Below, piece by piece: positions 1 through 7,602 of a stretch of DNA of 14,172 bases. The translations under genes and the position numbers were made by a program. Every line of letters starts with the position of its first letter. Within the stretch, counting starts at the first letter, position 1. The DNA is from Actinomycetota bacterium. GTDB taxonomy: Bacteria; Actinomycetota; Actinomycetes; Streptosporangiales; Streptosporangiaceae. The stretch lies in contig PMOU01000007.1 of assembly GCA_003161205.1 (NCBI GenBank), forward strand, positions 8,593-22,764, given 5' to 3'. The notes below the pieces were generated by a model that was given only the letters and a program-made list of their open reading frames with translations, was not told where the DNA came from and ran no database searches.

Positions 1-269
1 GCTGCCGCGGCGAGCCACCAGCGCCGCGCTATCAGCGCCCCGGCGGTCACCACCCAGGCCGGCAGGTAGATGATCAGGGTAAGGTCGTCGAGCACGATCA
101 GCGGCTCAAGGGAATCCCAGGCCACCAGCCGCAGGAGCGCGATGAGCCCGAGCACAGCGACGATTACCCAGCCGGCCACGAGAAGGGCCCGCACGACAGC
201 AGACCTGTGGTGGCGGCGGCGCGGCGGGCAGATCTCTCCCGCCTCGATGGCGCCAGGTACGTTCGGCAT
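1..269 (-). CDS. EEP-family membrane protein, N-terminal part only
   Basis: Reading the minus strand from an ATG at 269 gives an open frame with no stop down to base 1, so the gene continues beyond the left edge. The 89 visible codons encode a short Arg/His-rich cytoplasmic start, a hydrophobic helix at about residues 27-46 (ALLVAGWVIVAVLG), the segment AWDSLEPLIVLDDLT, a second helix (IIYLPAWVVTAGALIA) and then RRWWLAAA entering a third. This layout is what I know from actinobacterial endonuclease/exonuclease/phosphatase proteins with three N-terminal membrane helices (VanJ-like). The catalytic domain lies outside the window, so the family call is by resemblance only. It is divergent from the EEP gene at 398, which has the same helix layout, so the two are probably paralogues sharing a 128-nt intergenic region. 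The ribosome site is weak; a TTG six nt-triplets or fewer upstream is a less likely start. Confidence 0.6.
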   Translation of the reverse strand, partial: MPNVPGAIEAGEICPPRRRHHRSAVVRALLVAGWVIVAVLGLIALLRLVAWDSLEPLIVLDDLTLIIYLPAWVVTAGALIARRWWLAAA

Positions 270-383
270 GACCGCCAACGTACCGTGGCAGCTGAGTGCG
301 CTGGGCTGCCGGGCGCCGTACCCGCTAGGCTGATGTGTGCATTCACGCTCGGTCAGGTCCATGACACACCCGCACGGTAGAAG

Positions 384-390
384 AGGTGAG
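384..390 (+). promoter_or_regulatory. Ribosome binding site that sets the start at 398
   Basis: AGGTGAG-type sequence (GAGGTGA core region, about 384-390) lies 7 nt before a GTG at 398. The alternative GTG at 386 sits inside this site and has no properly spaced site of its own, so 398 is preferred. Confidence 0.55.
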
Positions 391-397
391 ACACGGC

Positions 398-1393
398 GTG
401 ACCGGGCTGGCGGCCCTGATTCTCGCGGCCTTGGCGTTGCCCCCGCTGCTGGCGCGGTTGACCGGCGGTCACCCGCCGACTCATGTCACGCAGCTGGCAG
501 CCCTGGCACCGGTGGCAGTGGTACCGGCGACCGCCGCCGTGATCGTCGCCGCGGTCGCGGCTCCATGGCTCGCGGTTGTCCTCGCGATCCCCGCGGTGAC
601 GCTGTGGATCTGGCAGTTGCCTCCGCTCCAGCGGGCCAATCGGCCAGCTGTATCGGGACCCTCCGGTGAATCAGGACCTGCTCCGGCCAAGACCAGCCTG
701 TGCCTGCTCACCGTCAATGCCCTGGGCGGTGCCGCGGACCCGGCGGAGATCCTGCGCACGGTGCTGCGGCATGACGTAGATGTGCTCGCGGTTCAGGAAC
801 TGACCCCGCGCATGGTACGCCGGCTGGCGGCGGCCGGACTCGCGCAATGGCTGCCGTTTTCCCATCTCGATCCCCGGCCCGGTTCGCCAGGCACCGGGCT
901 ATGGGCGCGCTGGCCGCTGACCCCGCTGCCGCCAGTGCTGGGTCTGACGGCAGCTACACCACGGGCGCGCATCAATCCGCCGGGTGGCCGGCCGGTGACG
1001 TTGACGGCTGTGCATCCGATGGCACCGACGCATGGGCATGCAGGTATCTGGCAGCGTGAGCTCGCGCTGATCCGGCAGGCGCTGGCGGCAGTCGACGGGC
1101 CGCAAGTGGTGGCCGGCGACTTCAACGCCAGCCGGGATCACGGGCCGTTCCGGGATCTCCTGGCGGCGGGCTTCCTGGATTGCGCCGACTCTAGCCAGCG
1201 CCGGTCCTGGCCAGGATTCACCTGGCCAGCCGACGGCCGGCTGCTGCCCGTCATGCGCCTGGATCATGTGCTGGTCTCGCGGCCCGCCACGGTGCGCATG
1301 ACCCGCGCCATACGAGTGTCTCGGACCGATCACCACGGCGTGCTAGCCACCATCGAGTTCACAGAAAACTCGTCCGCTACGTTTCCTGCATAG
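398..1393 (+). CDS. Membrane-anchored endonuclease/exonuclease/phosphatase family protein
   Basis: The protein (331 aa from GTG 398) has three hydrophobic helices (about residues 2-21, 32-55 and 58-74), a Pro/Gly/Ser linker, and an EEP-fold catalytic domain from about residue 100. Active-site motifs are visible in order: LTVNA (Asn, metal site), VQEL (Glu, metal ligand), TAVHP (His), GDFNAS (Asp and Asn), RLDHVLVS and the C-terminal SRTDHHG (Asp-His pair). All metal and catalytic residues therefore look intact. EEP enzymes are Mg-dependent phosphoesterases. The membrane-anchored actinobacterial type is often annotated as VanJ-like and may act on lipid phosphates, but the substrate cannot be read from sequence. 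The topology should put the catalytic domain outside the cell. A divergent partner starts at 269. No clear terminator follows. Confidence 0.85.
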   Translation: MTGLAALILAALALPPLLARLTGGHPPTHVTQLAALAPVAVVPATAAVIVAAVAAPWLAVVLAIPAVTLWIWQLPPLQRANRPAVSGPSGESGPAPAKTSLCLLTVNALGGAADPAEILRTVLRHDVDVLAVQELTPRMVRRLAAAGLAQWLPFSHLDPRPGSPGTGLWARWPLTPLPPVLGLTAATPRARINPPGGRPVTLTAVHPMAPTHGHAGIWQRELALIRQALAAVDGPQVVAGDFNASRDHGPFRDLLAAGFLDCADSSQRRSWPGFTWPADGRLLPVMRLDHVLVSRPATVRMTRAIRVSRTDHHGVLATIEFTENSSATFPA

Positions 1394-1611
1394 TCGCCTA
1401 CATCACAATCCCATTCTGTCCGTTTCCCGCCCGAGCCGCCACCCTGCTACCGGGCACCCCCTAAACTAACTGGACGGACTCCCACTGACAGGCGGCGAGC
1501 TTGCTTATACAAAGATGGACCATGTGGCTACGCAGCGATGCCTCCTCACGCAGTGCCAGGCGCACGAGATCAAGGCTGGTGAACCGCGACCGACCTAATT
1601 GGCATTTCCGC

Positions 1612-1640
1612 TTGACAGAGATGCTTAGCCTCATTACGCT
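1612..1640 (+). promoter_or_regulatory. Sigma-70-type promoter placing transcription start on the ATG
   Basis: TTGACA at 1612-1617, a 17-nt spacer, then TACGCT at 1635-1640 (TANNNT class). Six nt (1641-1646) separate the -10 box from ATG 1647, so the expected start of transcription is the A of the start codon. This is the arrangement seen for leaderless actinobacterial mRNAs. Confidence 0.65.
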
Positions 1641-1646
1641 CCGCCT

Positions 1647-2558
1647 ATGGCAGGATTCTCCGATATGAATATATCGCGCAGACGATTTACTGGCCCATGG
1701 CAAAGCATTAATAACATTGTTGAAGTTGCTAATGGATACATTAGTTGCTTCGGGTTTCTTCGCGGGATTTTTTTTCTTGCCGCCAGAACGGCGGGACTCT
1801 ACCCTAGCGGGAAGGCAGTCCTAGCCACCGTTCCCGGCTCAGATATCCAGCTTCTTGTCAGGCTCGGTACTCCCGATATTCAGGTGTTCAACGAAATTTA
1901 CCACGAAAAAGAGCAAGACTGGAATTTTGAAATAGCGCCCAAGACAATCTTGGACGCGGGCGCCTATACGGGGCTGTCAACGGTTTACTTTGCTATGCGC
2001 TACCCCGGCGCTAAGGTTATAGCGATCGAGCCGAGCGAGGAAAATTTTGCTTTGCTGACACGCAATGTAAGCACGCTCAACAATGTTCACACAGTTAAGG
2101 CCGCACTGTGGAGTAAACCCAGCTCGCTAGTACTTACGGACCCGGGTTACGACTTCTGGGGTTTGCGGGTACAGGAATCGGACACTTTCGCCAGTCCAGG
2201 CCAAACAGATACTCTAGTCTCCACATCAGAAGTTCATGCTCTTACTGTTTCAAATCTAATGGACAATTATGAGGTCGATAGAGTCAATCTGCTTAAGCTT
2301 GATATCGAAGGAAGCGAAAAAGAAGTATTTTCCAATGCCCTCCCGTGGATTGATCGTGTAGACGCGATCTTCGTTGAATTGCATGACCGGTTCAAACCCG
2401 GATGTACAAGGGCATTCTACGATGCAGTCGCTGACTTCCCGATAGAGCTGCGGCGTGGAGAAAAGATATTGGTTATCCGCGACGAATCCCCGATGGGCCT
2501 GGTCCTCGAGCAGTTAACTGATCGTCCGGAAAGTGCGGCCGCAGCAGCACACTCGTAA
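1647..2558 (+). CDS. FkbM-family SAM-dependent methyltransferase
   Basis: The 303-aa product has a class I SAM-methyltransferase core: motif I ILDAGAYTGLS (about residues 101-111), the acidic motif AIEPSEENF (126-134) and the FkbM signature LLKLDIEGSE (215-224). FkbM-type enzymes usually O-methylate sugars or natural-product hydroxyls; the substrate here is unknown. The first 100 residues contain a hydrophobic stretch (YISCFGFLRGIFFLAA, 31-46), possibly membrane-contacting. There is no ribosome site before ATG 1647, but the promoter spacing makes a leaderless start there likely. ATG 1665, with AGGA upstream, is the alternative. The gene is clearly AT-richer than its neighbours (hand count 23 of 60 G+C at 1681-1740, against 43 of 60 at 3001-3060) and uses rare codons such as ATA, TTA and AAA, which suggests acquisition by transfer. 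It could decorate the polysaccharide made downstream, but the link is only proximity. Confidence 0.85.
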   Translation: MAGFSDMNISRRRFTGPWQSINNIVEVANGYISCFGFLRGIFFLAARTAGLYPSGKAVLATVPGSDIQLLVRLGTPDIQVFNEIYHEKEQDWNFEIAPKTILDAGAYTGLSTVYFAMRYPGAKVIAIEPSEENFALLTRNVSTLNNVHTVKAALWSKPSSLVLTDPGYDFWGLRVQESDTFASPGQTDTLVSTSEVHALTVSNLMDNYEVDRVNLLKLDIEGSEKEVFSNALPWIDRVDAIFVELHDRFKPGCTRAFYDAVADFPIELRRGEKILVIRDESPMGLVLEQLTDRPESAAAAAHS

Positions 2559-2582
2559 GACTTTCGAATGGTTACCTCTGCC

Positions 2583-2602
2583 GCTGGGAAAAGGGACCCA
2601 GC
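2583..2602. repeat. Small inverted repeat after the methyltransferase gene
   Basis: GCTGGG (2583-2588) and CCCAGC (2597-2602) form a 6-bp stem with an 8-nt loop, 24 nt after the methyltransferase stop. There is no T-run, so it is at best a weak terminator or 3'-end structure. Confidence 0.25.
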
Positions 2603-2694
2603 CGCCGTCTGCAGCCGGTATTTCCCATAGGCTGAACGGGCCACGGTTCCCAGCCCCGGCAACGCATACACTAGCCTCCGATGACGGAGGAACC

Positions 2695-3852
2695 ATGCTC
2701 CCGCCAAAGCTGATCCGCCGCCTGGTGCTGGCGCCGCTGGTAGTCGTGATCGCGCTCGCCTTCATCGTGCTCTCCCCGTTCCTGGCCATCCTGGCGCTGG
2801 TGTTCGGCCTGGCCGCCCGATCGCGGCCAGGCCGGATGCGCAGCCTGCGGCTGACGTGCTTCGCGCTGATCTGGTTCATCGCCGAGACCGCGGCGCTTTT
2901 CCTGCTCCTCGGCCTGTGGATCGTCAGCGGGTTCGGCGGTCGTCTGCGCACCGAGCCCTACCAGAGCCGCCACTACGCCGTCGTCCGCTGGTTCCTCGAC
3001 GTGCTGTTCGACGGCGCGGCCAGGACCTACGGTCTGCGGGTCGAGGTCGACGAGCCCGAGCTCACCCCGGAAGAGCGGGTGGCACGGCTGAGCCGCCCGG
3101 TCATCGTGCTCAGCCGGCACGCCGGCCCCGGGGACTCCTTCCTGCTCATCCACGAACTGCTTAGCGTCTATGGTCGGCGGCCGCGGGTCGTGATGAAGTC
3201 GGCGCTGCAATTCGACCCCAGCCTGGACGTACTGGGCAACCGCCTGCCCAACGTGTTCATCCAGCACAGCAAGATCGGCGAAAGCCTTTTCACCGAGCAG
3301 ATTGAGCGGCTGGCCCGCGGGCTCGACCAGACCGGCGCCCTGGTGATCTTCCCCGAGGGCGCCAACTGGACGCCGGGCCGCTGGCGCCGCGGTATCCGAC
3401 GGCTGGAGAACTCGGGTCGTTCGGATCTGGCCGCGAAGGCCAGGGATATGCCGAACCTGCTCCCGCCCCGGCCCGGCGGGACACTGGCGGCCCTCGCCGC
3501 CTGCCCGGACGCGGACGTGATCTTCGTGGCGCACGCCGGGCTGGACAACATCGTCAGCGTCGGCGATGTCTGGCGGAACTTCCCCATCGACCAGGTCATC
3601 AAGGCCCGCTGGTGGCGGGTGCCACACGACGCGGTACCGCGGACCGCCACCCACGAGGCCCAGGTGAAGTGGCTATACGACTGGTGGAAGCGCATCGACA
3701 GCTGGATCTCGCAGAACCGGCCGGACGGCACGCCGGTTGCTGAGGCCGTCCCTCTACCTGAGAGCGATACGCCCGAGCCGGTCGCGGAGTTAGCCGTGCC
3801 AGCGGAGTGCGCTGATCCTCCGACGCCATGCAGCTGGGCTGACCCGCAGTAA
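2695..3852 (+). CDS. PlsC-like membrane acyltransferase
   Basis: Start ATG 2695 is chosen because GGAGG (2686-2690) lies just upstream; the frame is open further back, but that part overlaps the previous gene and looks non-coding. A TACACT -10-like box at 2667-2672 would give a short leader. The 385-aa protein has two N-terminal membrane helices (about 11-41 and 53-80) and a lysophospholipid/glycerol-3-phosphate acyltransferase domain. The HX4D catalytic motif is HAGPGD (142-147), the phosphate-binding block is FPEGAN (219-224, in place of the common FPEGTR), and PPRPGG (257-262) fits the Pro block. The C-terminal 50 residues are Pro/Glu/Ala-rich and probably disordered. Family knowledge says it transfers an acyl chain to a lysophosphatidate-like acceptor at the membrane; the exact acceptor is unknown. 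The protein is longer than minimal PlsC (about 240 aa), as is common for actinobacterial paralogues. Confidence 0.82.
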   Translation: MLPPKLIRRLVLAPLVVVIALAFIVLSPFLAILALVFGLAARSRPGRMRSLRLTCFALIWFIAETAALFLLLGLWIVSGFGGRLRTEPYQSRHYAVVRWFLDVLFDGAARTYGLRVEVDEPELTPEERVARLSRPVIVLSRHAGPGDSFLLIHELLSVYGRRPRVVMKSALQFDPSLDVLGNRLPNVFIQHSKIGESLFTEQIERLARGLDQTGALVIFPEGANWTPGRWRRGIRRLENSGRSDLAAKARDMPNLLPPRPGGTLAALAACPDADVIFVAHAGLDNIVSVGDVWRNFPIDQVIKARWWRVPHDAVPRTATHEAQVKWLYDWWKRIDSWISQNRPDGTPVAEAVPLPESDTPEPVAELAVPAECADPPTPCSWADPQ

Positions 3853-4197
3853 AGACCCGGAACGGTCGAAACGCCCGCACCCACATGTGATGCGTGGCTG
3901 GGGTGATTTATGTCACTAAGCACTGGTTGATCCCCCACAGGACTATCGGTCTTGGCCACACCAAACACATCTGAGCCTGCAGGCCATGTGGAGGTTTCAG
4001 TCATTTTCCAGCTTTTCACCCGTTTTGGGCGCCCCAGTTGAGCCCATCTCAACCCGAATCCGAACGTTTGGTCTGTTTTTCCCTAAACGAGCTATTTCTG
4101 CCTAATCACAATACGTTCAGGTTAAATATGGATTTACTAGCGGCGGTGCCGAAGAATTTATTGCTACACCTGACAAACAGTATTGAAACGGAGTCTA

Positions 4198-4216
4198 AAG
4201 GTTTCTGATAAACCTT
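4198..4216. repeat. Perfect 7-bp inverted repeat in operon leader
   Basis: AAGGTTT, 5-nt loop CTGAT, AAACCTT. It abuts the TATACT box at 4216-4221, so it could be an operator or a leader hairpin. Confidence 0.45.
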
Positions 4217-4234
4217 ATACTCAAGTAGGAAGTA

Positions 4235-4252
4235 TTCGTCATATCAGACGAA
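4235..4252. repeat. Perfect 6-bp inverted repeat TTCGTC-N6-GACGAA
   Basis: TTCGTC (4235-4240), spacer ATATCA, GACGAA (4247-4252). An 18-bp site with separated half-sites is typical in size for a dimeric regulator. Its location 80 nt before the glycosyltransferase start fits an operator or leader stem. Confidence 0.4.
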
Positions 4253-4279
4253 CCGCGCTATTCGGGCGAAAGGGCGATC

Positions 4280-4297
4280 GAACGCAGCGTTGCGTTC
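4280..4297. repeat. Perfect 7-bp inverted repeat near the start codon
   Basis: GAACGCA (4280-4286), loop GCGT, TGCGTTC (4291-4297). The hairpin would end 22 nt before the ribosome site at 4320-4326. Confidence 0.4.
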
Positions 4298-4331
4298 AAC
4301 ATTCAGTATACGATCCTGTGGGGGGACCGAT

Positions 4332-6518
4332 ATGTCGCAGTTGGTGACGAATGACGTCGCCAAGTCGAGGCGGCTTCCTCGGCGTGAAGATAACGACGCC
4401 GAGGCGGCAGCCAATCAAGCCGGACTAGCTGCCTTGAGGGCGCTGGATACCAGAGCGGGAGAATCGCTTCCGACGAACCGGAGGCAGCCCTCAGCAGCCG
4501 CCGCCGGACGGCCCATACGGGTCGGATGGCAGGCAGGCCAGCCCAACCGCCAGACCGAGCGGCCCTACCGCCTGCAGAGACCGCGAGGGCCCGCGTGGCT
4601 GCACGAGGATCCCGCGGCGGCCCGCACCGGAGACTTTCCCGCGCTGCCGACGGCTGACCAGCCTGGTGCCCGGCGGCACCGCCAGCTAACGCGGCGTGCC
4701 GCTGCGGACTCGAAACTGGCCGCCCTGGCCATGGACGTTTACCGGCTCTCTGGCGGTAGCGTCCGGAGAATTTCCCCGAGCGGTCCGGTCCTCGCGACTC
4801 GTCCGCTGCGCCGCCGGCTGCGCGGTAGCACCTTCAGAGCCGTCCTGACCCCGGCCGGCCGCCTAGCTATTGCCGTTTTCTCGATCTGCTGGCTGGCGTG
4901 CCTTGCTGATTTCTGGGTCTGGTGGCTTGAGCCAACACACCGGGCGAGCACATTCGGCACGCTGATTAATAGCGTCGTCTTGGTCTACATCACCTGCTAC
5001 CCGGTCTTCTTCGTAGTCGCGGCCAACCGCTTGCGCAATGTCAGCCAGTCTGTAGCGATTCCGCTGCTCCGGGTTGCCTTTGTCGTCACTCGAGCGCCCT
5101 CCGAGCCGTGGGATGTGGCCAAAGCGACGCTGATCGCCATGCTTGGTCAGGAATTCCCGCTTCCGTACGACGTCTGGATCTGCGACGAGCAGCCCACCGC
5201 GGAGATCATTGACTGGTGCGGTGAGCACGGCGTGGTCGTGGCAACCCGGAACGGCAGGGAAAAGTACCACCGGACTACCTGGCCACGGCGGACCAAATGT
5301 AAAGAAGGCAATCTAGCCTACTTCTACGACCACTGGGGTTACCGCAACTACGACGTTGTCGCCCAGCTTGATTGCGATCACCGGCCATCCTCGACCTATC
5401 TAGCCGAGATGGTCCGCCCATTCTCCGATCCAGCCATTGGCTATGTTGCCGCGCCTAGCGTGTGCGACGCGAACGCGCGTGACTCATGGGCAGCCCGCGG
5501 TCGCCTGTACCGGGAAGCTACCTTTCACGGAGCCTTCCAGCTTGGGCATAGCGATGGCTGGGCGCCGGCCTGCATCGGCTCACATTACGCGGTACGAACT
5601 CGCGCCCTCCGGGACATTGGCGGGATCGGTCCCGAGCTAGCCGAGGACTTCTCCACCAGCTTCCTCTTCAATGCGGCCGGATGGCACGGTGCCTTTGCCA
5701 TCAATGCCGAGGCGCACGGCGACGGGCCGAACACGTTCGCCGCAATGCTGGTGCAGGAATTTCAGTGGTCCCGGAGCCTTACTACTGTACTGCTAGGACT
5801 CGTCCCACATAATTTCCGGCGCCTGTCCATGTCTCTCCGGCTGCGGTTCTTTTATGCGCTGTTCTTTTACTCACTGCTGGTCATAAGCACCCTCGGCGGG
5901 CTTGTTCTCGCTCCCTATGCAGCCGTGACTGGAAAACCATGGATAAATGTCAATTATGCCACTTTCCTCTTGCACTGGTGGTCAATTTCCATCTGGCTCA
6001 TTCTCATCACTCTCTTCCTGCGCCGGAAGGGTTTGCTGCGCCCGCCTAATGCCCCGATACTGAGCTGGGAGAACTGGCTTTACACGCTAGTACGCTGGCC
6101 TTACATAGCCCGCGGAATCTTCTCTTCCATAATCCAGCGTATCTACCCGCGTCCCACGACCTTCAAGGTCACCCCCAAAGGCGTCAGCGGCCTCGAGCCA
6201 CTGCCTACCCGGCTGATGCTGCCGTATGTGATCATCAGCTGTGGGTCAGCAGCAGCTGCGCTGATCGGCGAGTCAACTGATAACGCCGTCGGTTACGTCT
6301 TTTTGTGCATCGCGGCCGCATTCATGTACGCACTTGTGTGCATTGTTGTGCCTATTCTCCACGCCGAGGAGTCGGCCGCGCAGAATAAGATACCTGTACA
6401 TGAGGCACTATGGCGCACAAGTCTGCTGCCGTACGTACTGGGACTCGTATCGCTGGTGCCGGTATCGATAGCCCTCATTCGCTATCCGTCTTATGCTCTG
6501 CATGTTTTTCACATGTAG
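4332..6518 (+). CDS. Processive-type family 2 membrane glycosyltransferase (cellulose synthase-like fold)
   Basis: Start ATG 4332 is preferred over the upstream TTG 4290 because GGGGGGA (4320-4326) lies 5 nt before it. The 728-aa protein has an Arg/Pro/Ala-rich, probably disordered cytoplasmic segment (1-170), two membrane helices (about 178-199 and 208-232), a GT-A catalytic domain (about 245-490), then five or so membrane segments (about 505-530, 545-565, 630-648, 655-675, 698-716). Catalytic features are ICDE (Asp285), KEGNLAY (324-330), the DxD-type LDCD (Asp347/Asp349) and LAED (Glu438-Asp439). The usual QxxRW motif reads QEFQW (475-479), with Gln in place of Arg. Related enzymes (cellulose, hyaluronan and alginate synthases) couple polymerisation to export. 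No PilZ domain is visible. UDP-sugar genes follow within 46 nt, so a UDP-sugar donor (glucose, glucuronate or galactose) is likely; the product polymer is unknown. Confidence 0.85.
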   Translation: MSQLVTNDVAKSRRLPRREDNDAEAAANQAGLAALRALDTRAGESLPTNRRQPSAAAAGRPIRVGWQAGQPNRQTERPYRLQRPRGPAWLHEDPAAARTGDFPALPTADQPGARRHRQLTRRAAADSKLAALAMDVYRLSGGSVRRISPSGPVLATRPLRRRLRGSTFRAVLTPAGRLAIAVFSICWLACLADFWVWWLEPTHRASTFGTLINSVVLVYITCYPVFFVVAANRLRNVSQSVAIPLLRVAFVVTRAPSEPWDVAKATLIAMLGQEFPLPYDVWICDEQPTAEIIDWCGEHGVVVATRNGREKYHRTTWPRRTKCKEGNLAYFYDHWGYRNYDVVAQLDCDHRPSSTYLAEMVRPFSDPAIGYVAAPSVCDANARDSWAARGRLYREATFHGAFQLGHSDGWAPACIGSHYAVRTRALRDIGGIGPELAEDFSTSFLFNAAGWHGAFAINAEAHGDGPNTFAAMLVQEFQWSRSLTTVLLGLVPHNFRRLSMSLRLRFFYALFFYSLLVISTLGGLVLAPYAAVTGKPWINVNYATFLLHWWSISIWLILITLFLRRKGLLRPPNAPILSWENWLYTLVRWPYIARGIFSSIIQRIYPRPTTFKVTPKGVSGLEPLPTRLMLPYVIISCGSAAAALIGESTDNAVGYVFLCIAAAFMYALVCIVVPILHAEESAAQNKIPVHEALWRTSLLPYVLGLVSLVPVSIALIRYPSYALHVFHM

Positions 6519-6553
6519 ATCTGTTCTCTTCTCAACCATCGTCATCTCTTGCG

Positions 6554-6559
6554 AGAGGA
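6554..6559 (+). promoter_or_regulatory. Ribosome binding site setting the galE start
   Basis: AGAGGA, 5 nt before GTG 6565. The longer frame from 6493 would add 24 Cys/Ser/Phe-rich residues ahead of the nucleotide-binding strand and overlap the previous gene, so 6565 is preferred. Confidence 0.6.
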
Positions 6560-6564
6560 TATCT

Positions 6565-7572
6565 GTGACTATTTTGGTAACAGGAGGTGCTGGCTTCATC
6601 GGTAGCCACACCTGCGTGGAACTGCTGAGCCGCGGACATAGCGTAGTCGTCGCCGATGACCATTCAAACAGCTCACCCGCCGCACTGGCCGCCATCCGTG
6701 ACGTCTCAGGGGGAGAACTGATCACGCACGCGATAGATCTGCGCGATCAGGAATCGATGGATAAGCTATTCACTTCACACCAGATCGACGCTGTGATTCA
6801 CTTCGCAGCCAAGAAATCCGTCCGGGAATCGGTGCAGATACCGCTCGACTACTACAGCATCAATGTCGGCTGCACCATCAGCCTGATACAGACGATGCTG
6901 AAGCACGACGTCCGGCACCTCGTCTTCTCATCGTCATGCTCCATATACGGGGGCCGGTACAGCGCGCCCATATCCGAGGACGACGAGAAGCGCCCAACCA
7001 ACCCGTATGCGCACTCAAAACTGATGTGCGAGCAGATACTGAGCGACACATGTCGCCGCCATCCCGATTTCTCGGTCATCGCGCTACGGTACTTCAATCC
7101 GATCGGCGCGCACCCGAGCGGCTACCTTGGCGAGGATCCGCGGGGGGTTCCCAGCAATATTTTGCCGTACATGATGCAGGTTGCCGTAGGTAGGCTCGAA
7201 CGGCTCGAGGTCTACGGCAATGACTACGACACGATCGACGGCACCGGGGTACGGGATTACATCCACGTCATGGACGTAGCTGAGGCACACTGCCTGGCCC
7301 TGGATCATATGGACGATGAAGCCGGAATGAGCGCCTTCAATATCGGCACCGGCGGCGGCATTTCAGTCTTGCAACTACTGGCGACGTTCGGCGAGGTCAA
7401 CGGGATCACCATCCCGTACCGGATGGTCGGCCGCCAGCCCGGCGACGTGGGAACCCTGATTGCCGACCCCAGCCGGATCGAGAAGGTATGGGGCTGGACA
7501 ACTAGCAGGGATATGCAGGCCATGTGCCGCGATGCGTGGCAATTTCAGCGCCTTCATCCGCACGGTTACTAA
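6565..7572 (+). CDS. galE: UDP-glucose 4-epimerase
   Basis: The 335-aa protein is an extended short-chain dehydrogenase of normal GalE length. It starts with the NAD-binding TGGAGFIGS (6-14), then HFAAKKSVRES (79-89), SSSCSIYG (122-129; the usual form is SSSATVYG), the catalytic YAHSK (Tyr148, Lys152), RYFNPIGAHPSG (175-186) and the GalE-typical GTGVRDYIHVMD (226-237). It interconverts UDP-glucose and UDP-galactose in the cytoplasm; some homologues also accept UDP-xylose/UDP-arabinose or the N-acetyl sugars. It begins 46 nt after the glycosyltransferase stop and ends 30 nt before ugd, so all three are probably cotranscribed. GalE likely provides the galactose-type (C4-epimer) donor for the polymer, but specificity inside this family is not settled by these motifs. 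Confidence 0.9.
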   Translation: MTILVTGGAGFIGSHTCVELLSRGHSVVVADDHSNSSPAALAAIRDVSGGELITHAIDLRDQESMDKLFTSHQIDAVIHFAAKKSVRESVQIPLDYYSINVGCTISLIQTMLKHDVRHLVFSSSCSIYGGRYSAPISEDDEKRPTNPYAHSKLMCEQILSDTCRRHPDFSVIALRYFNPIGAHPSGYLGEDPRGVPSNILPYMMQVAVGRLERLEVYGNDYDTIDGTGVRDYIHVMDVAEAHCLALDHMDDEAGMSAFNIGTGGGISVLQLLATFGEVNGITIPYRMVGRQPGDVGTLIADPSRIEKVWGWTTSRDMQAMCRDAWQFQRLHPHGY

Positions 7573-7602
7573 TCACGCGTGCTAACAAAAGAGAGCGAGA
7601 AA

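Larger units (their letters stand above)
3853..4331 (+). other. 479-nt leader/intergenic region with several inverted repeats
   Basis: No credible gene. The region is AT-richer than the flanking genes and carries perfect inverted repeats: GTTGAG-N5-CTCAAC (4037-4053), AAGGTTT-N5-AAACCTT (4198-4216), TTCGTC-N6-GACGAA (4235-4252) and GAACGCA-N4-TGCGTTC (4280-4297), plus the palindromes GCCTGCAGGC (3975-3984) and GGGCGCCC (4027-4034). TATACT at 4216-4221 is a possible -10 box without a recognisable -35. Together these suggest a regulated, structured 5' region for the glycosyltransferase operon. No known riboswitch consensus was recognised. Confidence 0.45.

Noticed and set aside
1461..1634. Minus-strand small frame (57 aa from ATG 1634, with GGCGGAG upstream) between the EEP and methyltransferase genes
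   Set aside because: It is not a shadow of a real gene and has a fair ribosome site, but it overlaps the strong plus-strand promoter, shows no recognisable domain and its codon bias is only partly actinobacterial. Could be a gene remnant.
2671..3654. 327-aa open frame on the minus strand across the acyltransferase gene
   Set aside because: His/Gln/Asp/Gly-rich shadow of a well-supported acyltransferase with catalytic motifs; caused by high GC content.
4161..4252. Possible c-di-GMP (GEMM) riboswitch, because of ACAAAC, GAAA and TCTAAAGG in series inside a CTAC/GTAG pair
   Set aside because: The bases flanking the GAAA do not form the required stem and the conserved GACGCAAAGCC block is missing.
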